Below, in pieces: positions 16,659 to 25,118 of a stretch of 64,000 bases of DNA. Source of the stretch: Clostridiaceae bacterium Marseille-Q4145 (lineage in GTDB: Bacteria > Bacillota > Clostridia > Lachnospirales > Lachnospiraceae); NCBI GenBank assembly GCA_018223365.1, contig JAGTTP010000002.1:947501-1011500 (forward strand), in the 5' to 3' direction. A model generated the notes under the pieces. The model had not been told where the DNA came from, made no database searches, and saw nothing but the letters and a program-made list of their open reading frames with translations. A program made the translations under genes and the position numbers. Positions within the stretch are counted from its first letter, which is position 1. Each line of letters opens with the position of its first letter.

Positions 16659-17451
16659 TCTCCAATCCCTCCTTGCTGATGTCCAGATGAAATGTTTTTG
16701 ACAAATTGCTATCTCGCACTTTCTTCCCATCCTGGTTCTGAAATGTGATGTGCTTCCGTTTCTCTGTCCAGTTTACGTTCCATCCGAACTGCTTCATTTT
16801 TTCTATAAACTTTTCTTTGCTGATACAATTTTCCAGTGCTTTTAACACTGCCATTGCACAGTCCGCTACAAAGCTATCCTTTACCTGCTGACAGAACAGA
16901 TTATATTTGTCTTTGCTCCATGCAATGACTTCCCCTTTTTCAATCTGACTTCCATCAAAATGCTTTCCTTTTTCGGCAACGGTCAGTCCTCGTTCCCGGC
17001 ACATCTGATTGGTAAGCTGTTTCATACGTTCCAGATCTTTTCTGGTATTATGTAGCTTTCTCCCATCTTCATAACTCACTGAATTAGTAACCAAATGGCA
17101 GTGGATATGGTCTTTATCCTTATGCACAGCCACTAAGGTCTGGAATCCACTGAACCAATTTTCTGCAAACTCTTTTCCAAATTCAAATGCCTGCTCCGGG
17201 GTGATCTGCTCATCCTTATGCCAGGAAATAATGTTGTGGGCATACATTCTCCCTGTATCTTTATTCCACATCTTCTTTTCTTCCAAAAAGGTTCTGTACA
17301 CCAAATCATAATTAATTTCATTGTGACAGTACGGGCCTGTTACATAAGTAATCAGCTCACTTGTCTTGTCCTGCCGTAAAACATATTCAATACAATTTCT
17401 CATTGCTCCATGTGTATTTGTCCGCTTATTAATCGTCTTATTAACTGCCAT
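16210..17451 (-). CDS. mobA: MobA/VirD2-family relaxase
   Basis: 413 residues. The relaxase core (1-200) has the metal-binding histidine triad VHKDKDHIHCHLV near residues 104-116 and an N-terminal Tyr-containing stretch (YVLRQDKTSELITYVTG) that would hold the nicking tyrosine. The C-terminal 150 residues are very charged and disordered-looking and overlap the nested membrane gene. It nicks oriT and pilots the strand during transfer. It overlaps mobC by 52 bases. No coupling protein or mating-pore genes are in the window, so transfer would need a helper element. Confidence 0.93.
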   Translation of the reverse strand: MAVNKTINKRTNTHGAMRNCIEYVLRQDKTSELITYVTGPYCHNEINYDLVYRTFLEEKKMWNKDTGRMYAHNIISWHKDEQITPEQAFEFGKEFAENWFSGFQTLVAVHKDKDHIHCHLVTNSVSYEDGRKLHNTRKDLERMKQLTNQMCRERGLTVAEKGKHFDGSQIEKGEVIAWSKDKYNLFCQQVKDSFVADCAMAVLKALENCISKEKFIEKMKQFGWNVNWTEKRKHITFQNQDGKKVRDSNLSKTFHLDISKEGLENEFDRNRKKARDSANRDSRSDEELAGYYRQVEAACEGAGGVTGASDGRERRVTGENSEDERVYPEISGKDTQAEDGKTEAILRESRNARRNSEIKRRNSSFDNRTVRNAEVESIASEEQRRFKEQKRLEEQERARAARRRNKRRSGPEL

Positions 17452-17780
17452 ATCCTTTCACTCTCCTTCCGATACTTGAGAATATTTTTATTGAGGAAAT
17501 ACAACATACTGTCGTTTGGGATTTCTCCATCTGTATGCAGTTTTCTTGCAATCTGGTTGATATTTGTCGTAGCTCCCCGGAGCTGACAAAGGATATCCGC
17601 AAACATCTGGTTCAGTCTTTTCAGTTCTTCTATTTCCTCTGCCGATGCTATCTTCAAGTCTGCGATTGCTTTTATCACAACTTCCTGCTGTGTTCTTCCG
17701 GATTCTTTAACCTTGCTCTGAAACAAATCGTATTCCTCTTTATTCATCCGTATGGTTACTGTATGATTTCGTTTTCTCAT
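17400..17780 (-). CDS. mobC: MobC-like relaxosome accessory protein
   Basis: 126 residues. The N-terminus (TVTIRMNKEEYDLFQSKVKE) is a ribbon-helix-helix DNA-binding motif and the rest (LRGATTNINQIARKLHTDGE) matches the MobC-type relaxosome protein family. It helps the relaxase melt and nick oriT. The AAAGGAGA ribosome site is 9 bases from the ATG. It precedes and overlaps mobA, the standard order, and the oriT-like hairpin lies about 130 bases upstream. Confidence 0.92.
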   Translation of the reverse strand: MRKRNHTVTIRMNKEEYDLFQSKVKESGRTQQEVVIKAIADLKIASAEEIEELKRLNQMFADILCQLRGATTNINQIARKLHTDGEIPNDSMLYFLNKNILKYRKESERIWQLIRRLISGQIHMEQ

Positions 17781-17909
17781 AGGCTTTTGTCTCCTTTCAT
17801 TGCTTGATTTTCATTCTTTGTTAACAGCCACAGCGTTCTGGCGGCATATTGGCAGGAGATTTATAAGAGAGTGCAACGCTCTCTTATACAGGTGCAGGAC
17901 AGAGTCCTA

Positions 17910-17975
17910 GTCAATCAGTAAGTATTCCGTAGGAATGTCCGGTGGACATTTCGCAGAAATACTTACGTCATTGAC
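17910..17975. other. oriT-like imperfect inverted repeat upstream of mobC
   Basis: Outer arms GTCAAT (17910-17915) and ATTGAC (17970-17975) enclose inner arms TAAGTATTCCGTAGGAATGTCC (abridged pair 17919-17940 / 17944-17965) that match at about 17 of 22 positions with a 3-base loop. It is followed by a GC-rich stretch GGGGTTCCAAGGGGCAGAGC (17981-18000). Position just upstream of mobC-mobA and the absence of a T-run point to a transfer origin rather than a terminator. The nick site cannot be placed. Confidence 0.55.
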
Positions 17976-18536
17976 GTGCCGGGGTTCCAAGGGGCAGAGC
18001 CCTCTGGCAAGTTTAGGAACAGCCCAAAGGCTGGCTCCGGTGCAGAGTGGCTTGCCACTTTGCGAAACTTGCCTGTCATCTCCCCACCACTGAACCAGCA
18101 CCAAGTAAGCAACATTCTCCTCTGCGTTATTAAGCCAAAATTGAGATGACAGTGGTTTTGTGGTGCAGGAACTGACTGTAAAAGAAAGAGAAAATCTCCA
18201 CATTCCATAGATTTTTCCTTTCTGAAACAGGCTAGTCATGCACCACTCCGATGCGAAGTATCGGACAATCATGTGCCGTATCCAGCACTCTATATTTCTT
18301 CTTTGCCTTGCTTATACAACGTTTTCCATCTGCAAATGTCTCTCTGCCATATTTCGCTGTTATTTCTGCTTTTCTTTTTCTGAATCACTTTCCATTTCTG
18401 CTGAAAAGCATAAAAATAGCAGTCATGAACATTTCACTGATTTTTACCAATAGAAATGCCATCACTGCCATTACCTTTTTCTGCTATTCTGTTTCCGTAA
18501 AGCTTTCCTTACTGTCAGTCTATTTTTCTATTACTG
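17976..18536. other. Non-coding stretch between the oriT-like site and the small membrane gene
   Basis: About 560 bases. Open frames here have no ribosome site or recognisable product. The left 100 bases are GC-rich with small inverted repeats and probably belong to the transfer origin; I see nothing definite in the remainder. Confidence 0.4.
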
Positions 18537-18800
18537 CTATTTTATTTTGTCGCAAATTTCAAACAGGTCATGCAATAAATTCTCCAGTTTCATAAGTCTG
18601 CGATGCTGATACCAGATCAATCCGGGAAGTCCCACTGCAAGGAAGAACGAAGCACATAAAATCTTTATTGCCTGTCCTCTGCTGCTTATCCCTCCATATC
18701 CAAATCCACATACCAGATTCACGAATAAAACATAGAAATATCCACAAAATAAAACAAATTCAAAAATCCACACCAGCACCTTTTTCACTTTCTCTTTCAC
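18537..18800 (-). CDS. Small two-helix membrane protein
   Basis: 87 residues with a GTG start and a GGGAG site about 8 bases upstream. Two hydrophobic helices (about 9-32 and 45-63) and a charged C-terminal tail RRLMKLENLLHDLFEICDKI. It is not recognised. It lies divergent from an xre gene inside the mobile element. It could be an immunity or exclusion function, but nothing in the sequence shows this. Confidence 0.55.
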   Translation of the reverse strand: MKEKVKKVLVWIFEFVLFCGYFYVLFVNLVCGFGYGGISSRGQAIKILCASFFLAVGLPGLIWYQHRRLMKLENLLHDLFEICDKIK

Positions 18801-18836
18801 TCTGTACTTCTCCCTTCTGCATTTTTAAATTCAGTG

Positions 18837-18878
18837 TAGCGAATTTCTCGCTATATTTCAATAGTGAATATCTCGCTA
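18837..18878. promoter_or_regulatory. Paired operator-like palindromes upstream of the second XRE gene
   Basis: TAGCGA-5-TCGCTA at 18837-18853 (perfect) and TAGTGA-5-TCGCTA at 18862-18878 (one mismatch), 25 bases centre to centre, between the small membrane gene and the divergent xre gene. The half-sites differ in order from those at 5510-5594, suggesting separate regulators. Confidence 0.7.
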
Positions 18879-18906
18879 AGTTATTATTATGCTAGAGGTG
18901 AAACGC

Positions 18907-19140
18907 ATGTATCAGAGAATACGGGATCTGCGTGAAGATCGTGACCTTACGCAGAAGAATATGGGTGAAATTCTGAATTGCAGTCAGCGTATTTACAGTA
19001 ATTATGAATGTGGTGATGTCGATATCCCTACTCACATTCTGATTAAACTGGCTGAATTTCATAACACCAGCGTTGACTATCTGCTAAACCTGACAGATGA
19101 TAAACGTCCTTACCCAAGAAAAAAGAATAGCTCCACTTAA
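18907..19140 (+). CDS. Small XRE-family regulator
   Basis: 77 residues from ATG 18907, which has GAGGTG seven bases upstream; ATG 18889 has no such site. Nearly the whole protein is a helix-turn-helix (IRDLREDRDLTQKNMGEILN ... YECGDVDIPTHILIKLAEF), ending NTSVDYLLNLTDD, a typical cro/cI-like repressor. Two palindromes lie directly upstream, implying autoregulation and control of the divergent small membrane gene. Confidence 0.88.
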   Translation: MYQRIRDLREDRDLTQKNMGEILNCSQRIYSNYECGDVDIPTHILIKLAEFHNTSVDYLLNLTDDKRPYPRKKNSST

Positions 19141-19185
19141 GGCAGTCCGATTTATTTTATGCAAACCGGACTGCTTTTCCTTTTT
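19141..19185 (+). terminator. Terminator after the small XRE gene
   Basis: Stem GCAGTCCG (19142-19149) / CGGACTGC (19167-19174), 17-base loop, then TTTTCCTTTTT. It separates the gene from the convergent parMR operon. Confidence 0.8.
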
Positions 19186-19193
19186 ACAGACAG

Positions 19194-19646
19194 CTAAAAA
19201 CTATCCGCAAAATCCAGTGCTGCATCCATATCAGCTTCTTTCTCCCAGTCCAGATTATCTTCTGCGATCTCTCCATCCGTTTTCTCCATTGTTAGTGTTC
19301 TGTCCGACAGATTAATTTCTCCTACCGATTCTTTTACAAACGGTACAAGCATTTCAATCAGGTTCTTCGCCATAGCCATCGGAACGGATTCTTTTACTCC
19401 ATCCCGGATAGCTGTTTCCACCCTTTCCAGAAAAGCATCTTCCTTTTCTCTGGTTTCCAGATACGGATCTGCTTCATTCCGGTACTCTCTGGAAAAATAA
19501 TCGTTTAAAGCAACTACAACTGCTCTGGTGTACGATTTATATTTTTTCCTGTCCATCGTCTGCAAATATTCCCATGCCTGCCTGTCCTGTTCATCACAAA
19601 GATTCAAACGGATATTGGTGTTGATGATTTTCCGTTCTTTTCTCAT
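19194..19646 (-). CDS. parR: ParR-like partition adaptor
   Basis: 150 residues. The N-terminal part (INTNIRLNLCDEQDRQAWEY ... SYTRAVVVALNDYF) looks like a ribbon-helix-helix DNA-binding region, and the C-terminal half is acidic and helical. It overlaps the actin-like ATPase gene by 4 bases (ATGA). In ParMRC systems ParR binds a centromere and caps ParM filaments. The identification relies mainly on this gene order plus the RHH-like start. Confidence 0.75.
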   Translation of the reverse strand: MRKERKIINTNIRLNLCDEQDRQAWEYLQTMDRKKYKSYTRAVVVALNDYFSREYRNEADPYLETREKEDAFLERVETAIRDGVKESVPMAMAKNLIEMLVPFVKESVGEINLSDRTLTMEKTDGEIAEDNLDWEKEADMDAALDFADSF

Positions 19647-20587
19647 ACAAGCATCCCTCCGTTTCTCTGGATTTTCCTTACGGTCATTGCTTCATAGCCT
19701 TTCGCTGTGGCACAGATGTCCCGTACAATTGTCACCCGGCTCTTGTCATATTCTCCAAAATTCTGGATCATACAACCGCCACCGCCGACCACATACAAAC
19801 GCATCAGTTCTGGATTATATTCCCGTTCTCTCAACTTATGGAAGATTTCTTTCGTATAATCTCCGGCAGCTTTACGAATGACTGTCAGATATTTCTCGCC
19901 AATATCTGCTGTCCCGGTACGGATCACCTGCTCAATCACCAGGTCGTCCACCACTGTTCCCAGTTCTTTCAACAGGGATTCCCTTACAGCAAGCACACAC
20001 TGATGCGTTCCATATTTCTCTGTAAAGCATTTCTTCTCTAATGGACGGGAATTATTGATATACATGATATTCATAGTTCCATTTCCAATATCTGCCAGCA
20101 TATTGATTCCTTTGAAATCCTGTAAACGGTAAAAAGCTGCTGCAAATCCCTGTGGGTAAATATCAGCTCCTGCAAACTCCACATGATATTCTTTATTGCG
20201 GAATGTAAAATCCACACATTCATTCTGGAGAAGATATTTCTGGAAATCTTCTTTCTGTGTAGCTACCCAGGTAAGTGGAAGTCCGGCTGCAATGTGTACC
20301 TTTGCCCGGTTCATACCTTTCCCATCCAGTTCCCTTGCGATAGCCGCCAGTGTCAGCACATAATAGTCCTCGTCCTGCGTTTTCTCTGCACAGAACTCCT
20401 TGTGTTCCTCTCCGATCTGGTAATACATGCCATTGTAAACAAGAAGATTATTCTGGAAGATTGGCTCCTTGTCATATCTGGCTACACCGGATGGAAAGCA
20501 TCTGGTGGCTGTTTTCATGTTTCCATACCCATGATCAATCCCGATCACCATAACTGTCTCATTATTGTTGTTTTTCATCATTCTCAT
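19643..20587 (-). CDS. parM: ParM/StbA-like actin ATPase (plasmid segregation)
   Basis: 314 residues from ATG 20587, which is spaced properly from GAGG; ATG 20593 is too close to it. Actin-fold signatures: phosphate loop 1 VIGIDHGYGNMKTA near residues 15-28, and MLADIGNGTMNIMYIN near 160. The third motif is VVGGGGCMIQNF near 275. These proteins form filaments that push plasmid copies apart. Its presence implies that the element has, or had, a replicating extrachromosomal form. Confidence 0.87.
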   Translation of the reverse strand: MRMMKNNNNETVMVIGIDHGYGNMKTATRCFPSGVARYDKEPIFQNNLLVYNGMYYQIGEEHKEFCAEKTQDEDYYVLTLAAIARELDGKGMNRAKVHIAAGLPLTWVATQKEDFQKYLLQNECVDFTFRNKEYHVEFAGADIYPQGFAAAFYRLQDFKGINMLADIGNGTMNIMYINNSRPLEKKCFTEKYGTHQCVLAVRESLLKELGTVVDDLVIEQVIRTGTADIGEKYLTVIRKAAGDYTKEIFHKLREREYNPELMRLYVVGGGGCMIQNFGEYDKSRVTIVRDICATAKGYEAMTVRKIQRNGGMLV

Positions 20588-20627
20588 AATCATACCTCAT
20601 ACTTTCTTAATATTTATTTTTGACTTT

Positions 20628-20677
20628 CTCCCAAATTCGGGAAAAACCTATATTTGTATCAGCTAAAACGTTGATAC
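20628..20677. promoter_or_regulatory. Inverted repeats upstream of parM
   Basis: TCCC-aaattc-GGGA (20628-20641) and GTATCA-10-TGATAC (20656-20677) in the 194-base gap before parM. Candidate ParR binding site (parC) or operator. There is no iterated repeat array, so this is tentative. Confidence 0.35.
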
Positions 20678-20781
20678 CTGAAAAAGGGCAATCAGTGTAA
20701 AAAAGCAAAATTTTATGTACTCTGGCAGCTATCTTTGTTATTTCTCCTGCTCCGGTAACATTTCTTTTTGCTTATTTTGCC

Positions 20782-22611
20782 CTAAATGCCCTTAATTCCC
20801 TGATTCATATTTAATTGTAACTGTTTATAATCTATATCTGTTTCTTCAAAAGGTATTCTTTCTTCTGGATCTACAGGACAAAAATCTTCTTCCTTAACTG
20901 CAATATCCTGATAATAGAACTCACCATTGTACTGCTTCAGAAGGAAACCTTTATCTGTCATATTCCTGAAAAAGTTGGATTTACCATGCCCCTGTCTGCC
21001 ATTCTCTTTGCAGTATTCCTCATACATATGGAACACTTCACTTCGTTTCAGACGTTTCCCTTTGGCACGCACCAATGACTCATCAATAAAAGCACAGATA
21101 CTATCTGACGTCCGTTGCACTTCTCTTACACATTCTTTGCTGTGTTCGCTCTCCGTGAACTTTCCCTGTTCGTACAGATTTTTCAATGCAATCATCGCCA
21201 TATGAATTGCATAATCGGATTCTGCCTGTACCTTTTCCTTTAAGTGCAGATCTTTTTCACCACTTTTTACTACCCGGTTCATATCGAGAATCAGTAGTCT
21301 ACGATAAAAAGCATCTGACTTGTCCTCAAGATTCTGTGGCATTTCATTGGTAGAAAAAAGCAGCTTTGCATAAGAGTGGAAATGAATTGCATCCTGTCCT
21401 TTTTTCTCATAAATCAGTGTGTCCTCACCGACTGCTTTCTTTAATACATCTGTATTCTCCATTGCCTTGCATGGAATATCCGCACAGGCATTTAATAGCT
21501 TTCCGTACATTCCAGTCGCATAGAATCGTTTATTTAAATCCTGTAAAGAAATGCTGGACATATTGTTGATTCCAACTACATGCTGAATCAGCGATACTGC
21601 CACAGACTTTCCGGTTCCACCATTTCCTTTCAGTGTAAGGAATTTCTGAAACTGCGTATCCTGTGTCATGCAGTATCCAAAATACTCCCAGAACGTCTGC
21701 TGTTCTTCTATATTTGGAAGAGAGGATGCAAGATATTTTTTGATATTTTCGCCGCCCTGCATCACCTGCTCTCTGTCTTCCGGATAATAGGGAAATGGTA
21801 TCTGATTGATTGTCAGATAATCCGGATTGTGTTCCAGCATTTCACCCGTAATCGGATCATAATATCCATTTTTAAAATTAATCCACCGCACAGGCTGCTT
21901 ATTTAGTTCATATGCCTCCCGGTGAACTTTCGGCTGTGTAATCAGCAGATTATAAATTCTTTTAATTACGCCACTCTGTATCTGATCTCGATAGATCAGC
22001 TTCTGTATACGGTATTTCATTCTCACCCCATTATGATCTTCCCAATAGGCACCATGTTCATAATAATAAGGTGTAATTCCTACCACAAAAAACTGAACAT
22101 TCTCCACCAGATAATCTACAATCTCCATATCCCGGACGCCTTTCACATTCCCTTTTGCATCAAATAAATGAAAACGGCTCAGTTCCGGTTGTTCTTTCGG
22201 TTCTCGTTCAAACCGAAGAATATACTGTTCCAGTAGTTTCTCAACTTCTTTCTGATTATCCAATTTGCCAAGGTACTCTTTCTCTTTGAACAACTGCCAG
22301 CCTGCTTTTCCATCAAGACCAGCGTCTTTGAAAAATATCTGTAACTTATCATTCATCCACTTCACCGTACAGGCAGCCACATAATGATAGGCACTCTGAC
22401 AGCTTCCAGTAAACTGAATAGACCTCATTTCCTCTATAAAGGAATCTGCACTGAAATAATATCCGTCATCTTCCTGCACCAGGCAAAGTGCCTGATAACC
22501 TGACATCACAATATTCAACGCTATATCCTGATTGTCCACCAGAAAGATATAGGTCTGTGCTGTCCCTTCTGGATTGGTTTCCATATAATGCTTCAAAAAC
22601 TTCTTGTTCAA
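20782..22611 (-). CDS. D5/P4-type primase-helicase (replication protein)
   Basis: About 609 residues from a TTG at 22611, 10 bases from AAGGA; a GTG at 22620 abuts the ribosome site and seems less likely. The middle carries a D5_N-like region and a superfamily 3 helicase core with Walker A KGNGGTGKSVAVSLIQHVVG (about 335-350), followed by ACADIPCKAM, LLFSTNEMPQ (sensor) and YRRLLILDM. Phage and plasmid proteins of this family unwind origins and prime synthesis. With parMR next to it this supports autonomous replication of the excised form. Confidence 0.88.
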   Translation of the reverse strand: MNKKFLKHYMETNPEGTAQTYIFLVDNQDIALNIVMSGYQALCLVQEDDGYYFSADSFIEEMRSIQFTGSCQSAYHYVAACTVKWMNDKLQIFFKDAGLDGKAGWQLFKEKEYLGKLDNQKEVEKLLEQYILRFEREPKEQPELSRFHLFDAKGNVKGVRDMEIVDYLVENVQFFVVGITPYYYEHGAYWEDHNGVRMKYRIQKLIYRDQIQSGVIKRIYNLLITQPKVHREAYELNKQPVRWINFKNGYYDPITGEMLEHNPDYLTINQIPFPYYPEDREQVMQGGENIKKYLASSLPNIEEQQTFWEYFGYCMTQDTQFQKFLTLKGNGGTGKSVAVSLIQHVVGINNMSSISLQDLNKRFYATGMYGKLLNACADIPCKAMENTDVLKKAVGEDTLIYEKKGQDAIHFHSYAKLLFSTNEMPQNLEDKSDAFYRRLLILDMNRVVKSGEKDLHLKEKVQAESDYAIHMAMIALKNLYEQGKFTESEHSKECVREVQRTSDSICAFIDESLVRAKGKRLKRSEVFHMYEEYCKENGRQGHGKSNFFRNMTDKGFLLKQYNGEFYYQDIAVKEEDFCPVDPEERIPFEETDIDYKQLQLNMNQGIKGI

Positions 22612-22731
22612 ACTTATCACTTCCTTTCAGGCAAAAAGAAAGACGCAAGCCATATTTTATGACTCACGCCTTACTTCGCTCACAATATTCTATTTTTATC
22701 AGTTACCTGCCAGATTGATTACTGGCATTCC

Positions 22732-23079
22732 TTATACATAAATCAATTCTTTCAGGATAATCTCTTCTGCAATCGCTCTGTGCTGATTGGCTGCTCTTAC
22801 CCATGTCATCTGATTTTTCTCCTTATCTGGCAGTGGTTCTTTTTCTTCCAACTGCTTCAGGAGCACTTCTTCCCGTTCTCTGGCTGCCTTGTCCACTTCC
22901 AGAAGATGCCCTCCAATGGAATCCTGTAAAAGCATCACCTGATACGTTGAATTCCGATGGTTCTTCAGATAATCTCTGCGTAAGAATCCATATTTGCCAA
23001 GTTGTTCCATCTGCTCACCGGATTTATAGGTGAGGTTCGGAATCAGGTATCCATTTACATTTGTATAAGTCAGTTTCAT
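22732..23079 (-). CDS. tnpV: TnpV-like transposon-encoded protein
   Basis: 115 residues from ATG 23079; the frame is open to 23136 but lacks a ribosome site there. MKLTYTNVNGYLIPNL, LGKYGFLRRDYLKNHR and the ending NQHRAIAEEIILKELIYV match the TnpV family named from the Tn4451 group, whose function is unknown. It is the last gene before chromosomal sequence and so marks the right side of the element. Confidence 0.85.
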   Translation of the reverse strand: MKLTYTNVNGYLIPNLTYKSGEQMEQLGKYGFLRRDYLKNHRNSTYQVMLLQDSIGGHLLEVDKAAREREEVLLKQLEEKEPLPDKEKNQMTWVRAANQHRAIAEEIILKELIYV

Positions 23080-23274
23080 ATCCCTATGACCTCTCTTTCG
23101 TTTAAACTGTTGTCTGTAACAGAACCAACTGTTCATGTTACGTCATTGCTACAAATCTTTCTTTCCATATCATTTTGAATCCAACCCGGGCAGATTTTCT
23201 TCAAAATCATGGTGAAAGTGCTTCGTTTCTGTGTTGGGAAAATGAACGGAAACACTTGATTTTACTGACTTTCT
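23080..23274. other. Probable element-chromosome junction
   Basis: 195 bases between tnpV and the 3' end of the S8 protease gene, where mobile-element genes give way to chromosomal genes. The right attachment site should lie here, perhaps touching the end of the protease gene. The partner site lies left of the window, so the core duplication cannot be read. Confidence 0.45.
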
Positions 23275-24987
23275 TCAATGTAACCTTATTATAACGTCCT
23301 CCCCATACCCCACCCGTTCATCAGGATACTCCCGAATCCCCGGCAGCGGAGCAGCACCGCGGCGGAGATATGCCTTCACTTTTTCTCCATAGAGATAGGG
23401 ATCATTTCCATCCGTAATTCCATATTGCATCAGAAGTGCGGCAGCACCGGTGACGAAGGGAACAGCAAAGGAGGTACCGTTCTTGCGGAGGTATCCGCCG
23501 CCGGGCGCGGCAGTCAGGATCTCTACCCCTGGTGCCACAAGATCCGGCTTCTGGATTCCGTTTCTGCCGCCCCGACCAGAGAAGTCTGCATAGGCGTTGG
23601 TCAGCGCATCATAAGCCCCCACGGTCAACACTTTGGATGCGGTAGAGGGAATGGTAAGCGTTGTCTCTTCTACCGGACGTAAGAAACGGGTATCGGTTCC
23701 CAGAACCACACTTCCCGGAAGCCACATCTGCCAGATTCCATCCACAATTTTTTCCGAAACCAGCCGGATCGTCCACACTCCCGCATCTATATATCCACTA
23801 AGTGGGATCATCTCAATAAAAATTTCCTGGTCAACACTATAGGGGCCCGGTTCCCCATAATAAACCAGAAGTTCCGTTCTGCCTGCCAGATAGCGCTGGG
23901 CTGGCGGCCGTTCATAAAAAGGACCGACTGTCGTCCCATCCGGTGCTGTCAGATAGATCCGAAATCGATCCACATAATTCTTCCATATTTGTATGCTCAA
24001 TGCCGGTTCGTAGGAAGCCACTGTCAGTTCCACCAGCTGTTCCCTCACCCCGGTTAAATTTCCCGCCGTGTGTCCGGCTCTGTTTCCTTCATTTCCGCTG
24101 CCTACACAAATCACATTTTTCCAGCGGCTGCTCATATCGTCAAGATAAGTTTCCAGAAGACTGGTCCCCCTGTGAGATCCATAGGTATTTCCAAAGCTGA
24201 TATTCACCGCCACCGGCATCCGATATTCCAGCGCCTTACGAAGCACATAATCCAGCCCTTCCATGAGTTCCGTGGTTCTAGGAAATCCGGTCTCTCCGGG
24301 AATGCCAAGCTCTACCACCAGGAGTTCGCTGTCCGGTGCAACGCCTCCATTTCCTGCAGCGATGGCTGCCACACCTGTCCCGTGTCCACTGCCATCACTA
24401 ATAGGAAGTCTGTTTCCAGATGTCAGCACCTCATTCATCTGCGCCCTGGTATATTCCACGCCCTGATGAAATCCCACGGGCGGCCCCCCTGCTGCCTGCA
24501 CCGATCCCTCCGGTGATGTTCCACTCCCTGTCTGGTCCCAGTATGCCAGAATCCGGGTGGTTCCGTCCGCATTCCGAAATTCCGAATGGGTATAATCCAC
24601 ACCGGAATCCAGCACTGCCACCAGCACTCCTTTTCCTGTTAGTGACAAGGGCGCTCTCTGCACCGGATTCACACAGGACACTCTCTTTCCATTTTCCCTT
24701 TGAAAATACAAGCGATGCGGTTTCTCTATATATTCAATTTCAGGAAGAGCCGCCAGTGTTTCCACCAGCGGCTCCCGTACTTTTAAAATTGCATATTCAT
24801 TGGTTAATTCTGTCACCTGTACGGCATCCGAAGCAATCCGCTCCAGGCTGCCGGAATATTTGACAATCAATTCCCATATTCGATTTTCCCTGTCGTATCC
24901 CACGTTCAGATTCAAGGATCGTTCCCGCTCCTCTTCCGTGGCATCCAATGCCAGGTTCAGATCACTTCCTGTTTTCTGACTATTCAT
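23275..24987 (-). CDS. Subtilisin-like serine protease, S8 family (Csp-like)
   Basis: 570 residues. Catalytic triad intact: Asp in VAVLDSGVDYTHSEF (about 125), His in DGSGHGTGVAAIAAG (about 200), Ser in NGTSFAVPFVTGAAA (about 515). There is no signal peptide. The long insertion between His and Ser resembles the jellyroll insert of clostridial Csp proteases, which activate cortex hydrolase during germination. Several paralogues are common in Lachnospiraceae, so a germination role is only inferred. The last residues (GYGEDVIIRLH) may have been altered by the neighbouring integration. Confidence 0.9.
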   Translation of the reverse strand: MNSQKTGSDLNLALDATEEERERSLNLNVGYDRENRIWELIVKYSGSLERIASDAVQVTELTNEYAILKVREPLVETLAALPEIEYIEKPHRLYFQRENGKRVSCVNPVQRAPLSLTGKGVLVAVLDSGVDYTHSEFRNADGTTRILAYWDQTGSGTSPEGSVQAAGGPPVGFHQGVEYTRAQMNEVLTSGNRLPISDGSGHGTGVAAIAAGNGGVAPDSELLVVELGIPGETGFPRTTELMEGLDYVLRKALEYRMPVAVNISFGNTYGSHRGTSLLETYLDDMSSRWKNVICVGSGNEGNRAGHTAGNLTGVREQLVELTVASYEPALSIQIWKNYVDRFRIYLTAPDGTTVGPFYERPPAQRYLAGRTELLVYYGEPGPYSVDQEIFIEMIPLSGYIDAGVWTIRLVSEKIVDGIWQMWLPGSVVLGTDTRFLRPVEETTLTIPSTASKVLTVGAYDALTNAYADFSGRGGRNGIQKPDLVAPGVEILTAAPGGGYLRKNGTSFAVPFVTGAAALLMQYGITDGNDPYLYGEKVKAYLRRGAAPLPGIREYPDERVGYGEDVIIRLH

Positions 24988-25050
24988 AGTTCCATTCTTT
25001 TTCTTTTATTATATTCTCCCATTTATAAAAGATCATAAGAAACTTTGTAA

Positions 25051-25079
25051 TTTACATGACAAGATATTTGTATTATAAT
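25051..25079 (+). promoter_or_regulatory. Promoter of the HTH protein gene
   Basis: TTTACA at 25051-25056, 17-base spacer, perfect TATAAT at 25074-25079, 40 bases before the ATG at 25119. Confidence 0.75.
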
Positions 25080-25118
25080 CAGATCTACAGAATATACACC
25101 CGAAAGAAGGAGGCTCTT

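Noticed and set aside
17907..18272. 121-residue minus-strand open frame across the oriT-like region
   Set aside because: Cys- and Trp-rich odd composition, no ribosome site, and it runs through the inverted repeats.
1..23270. Full conjugative element (ICE)
   Set aside because: No VirB4, VirD4 coupling protein or mating-pore genes are visible; relaxase and MobC alone indicate a mobilizable element.
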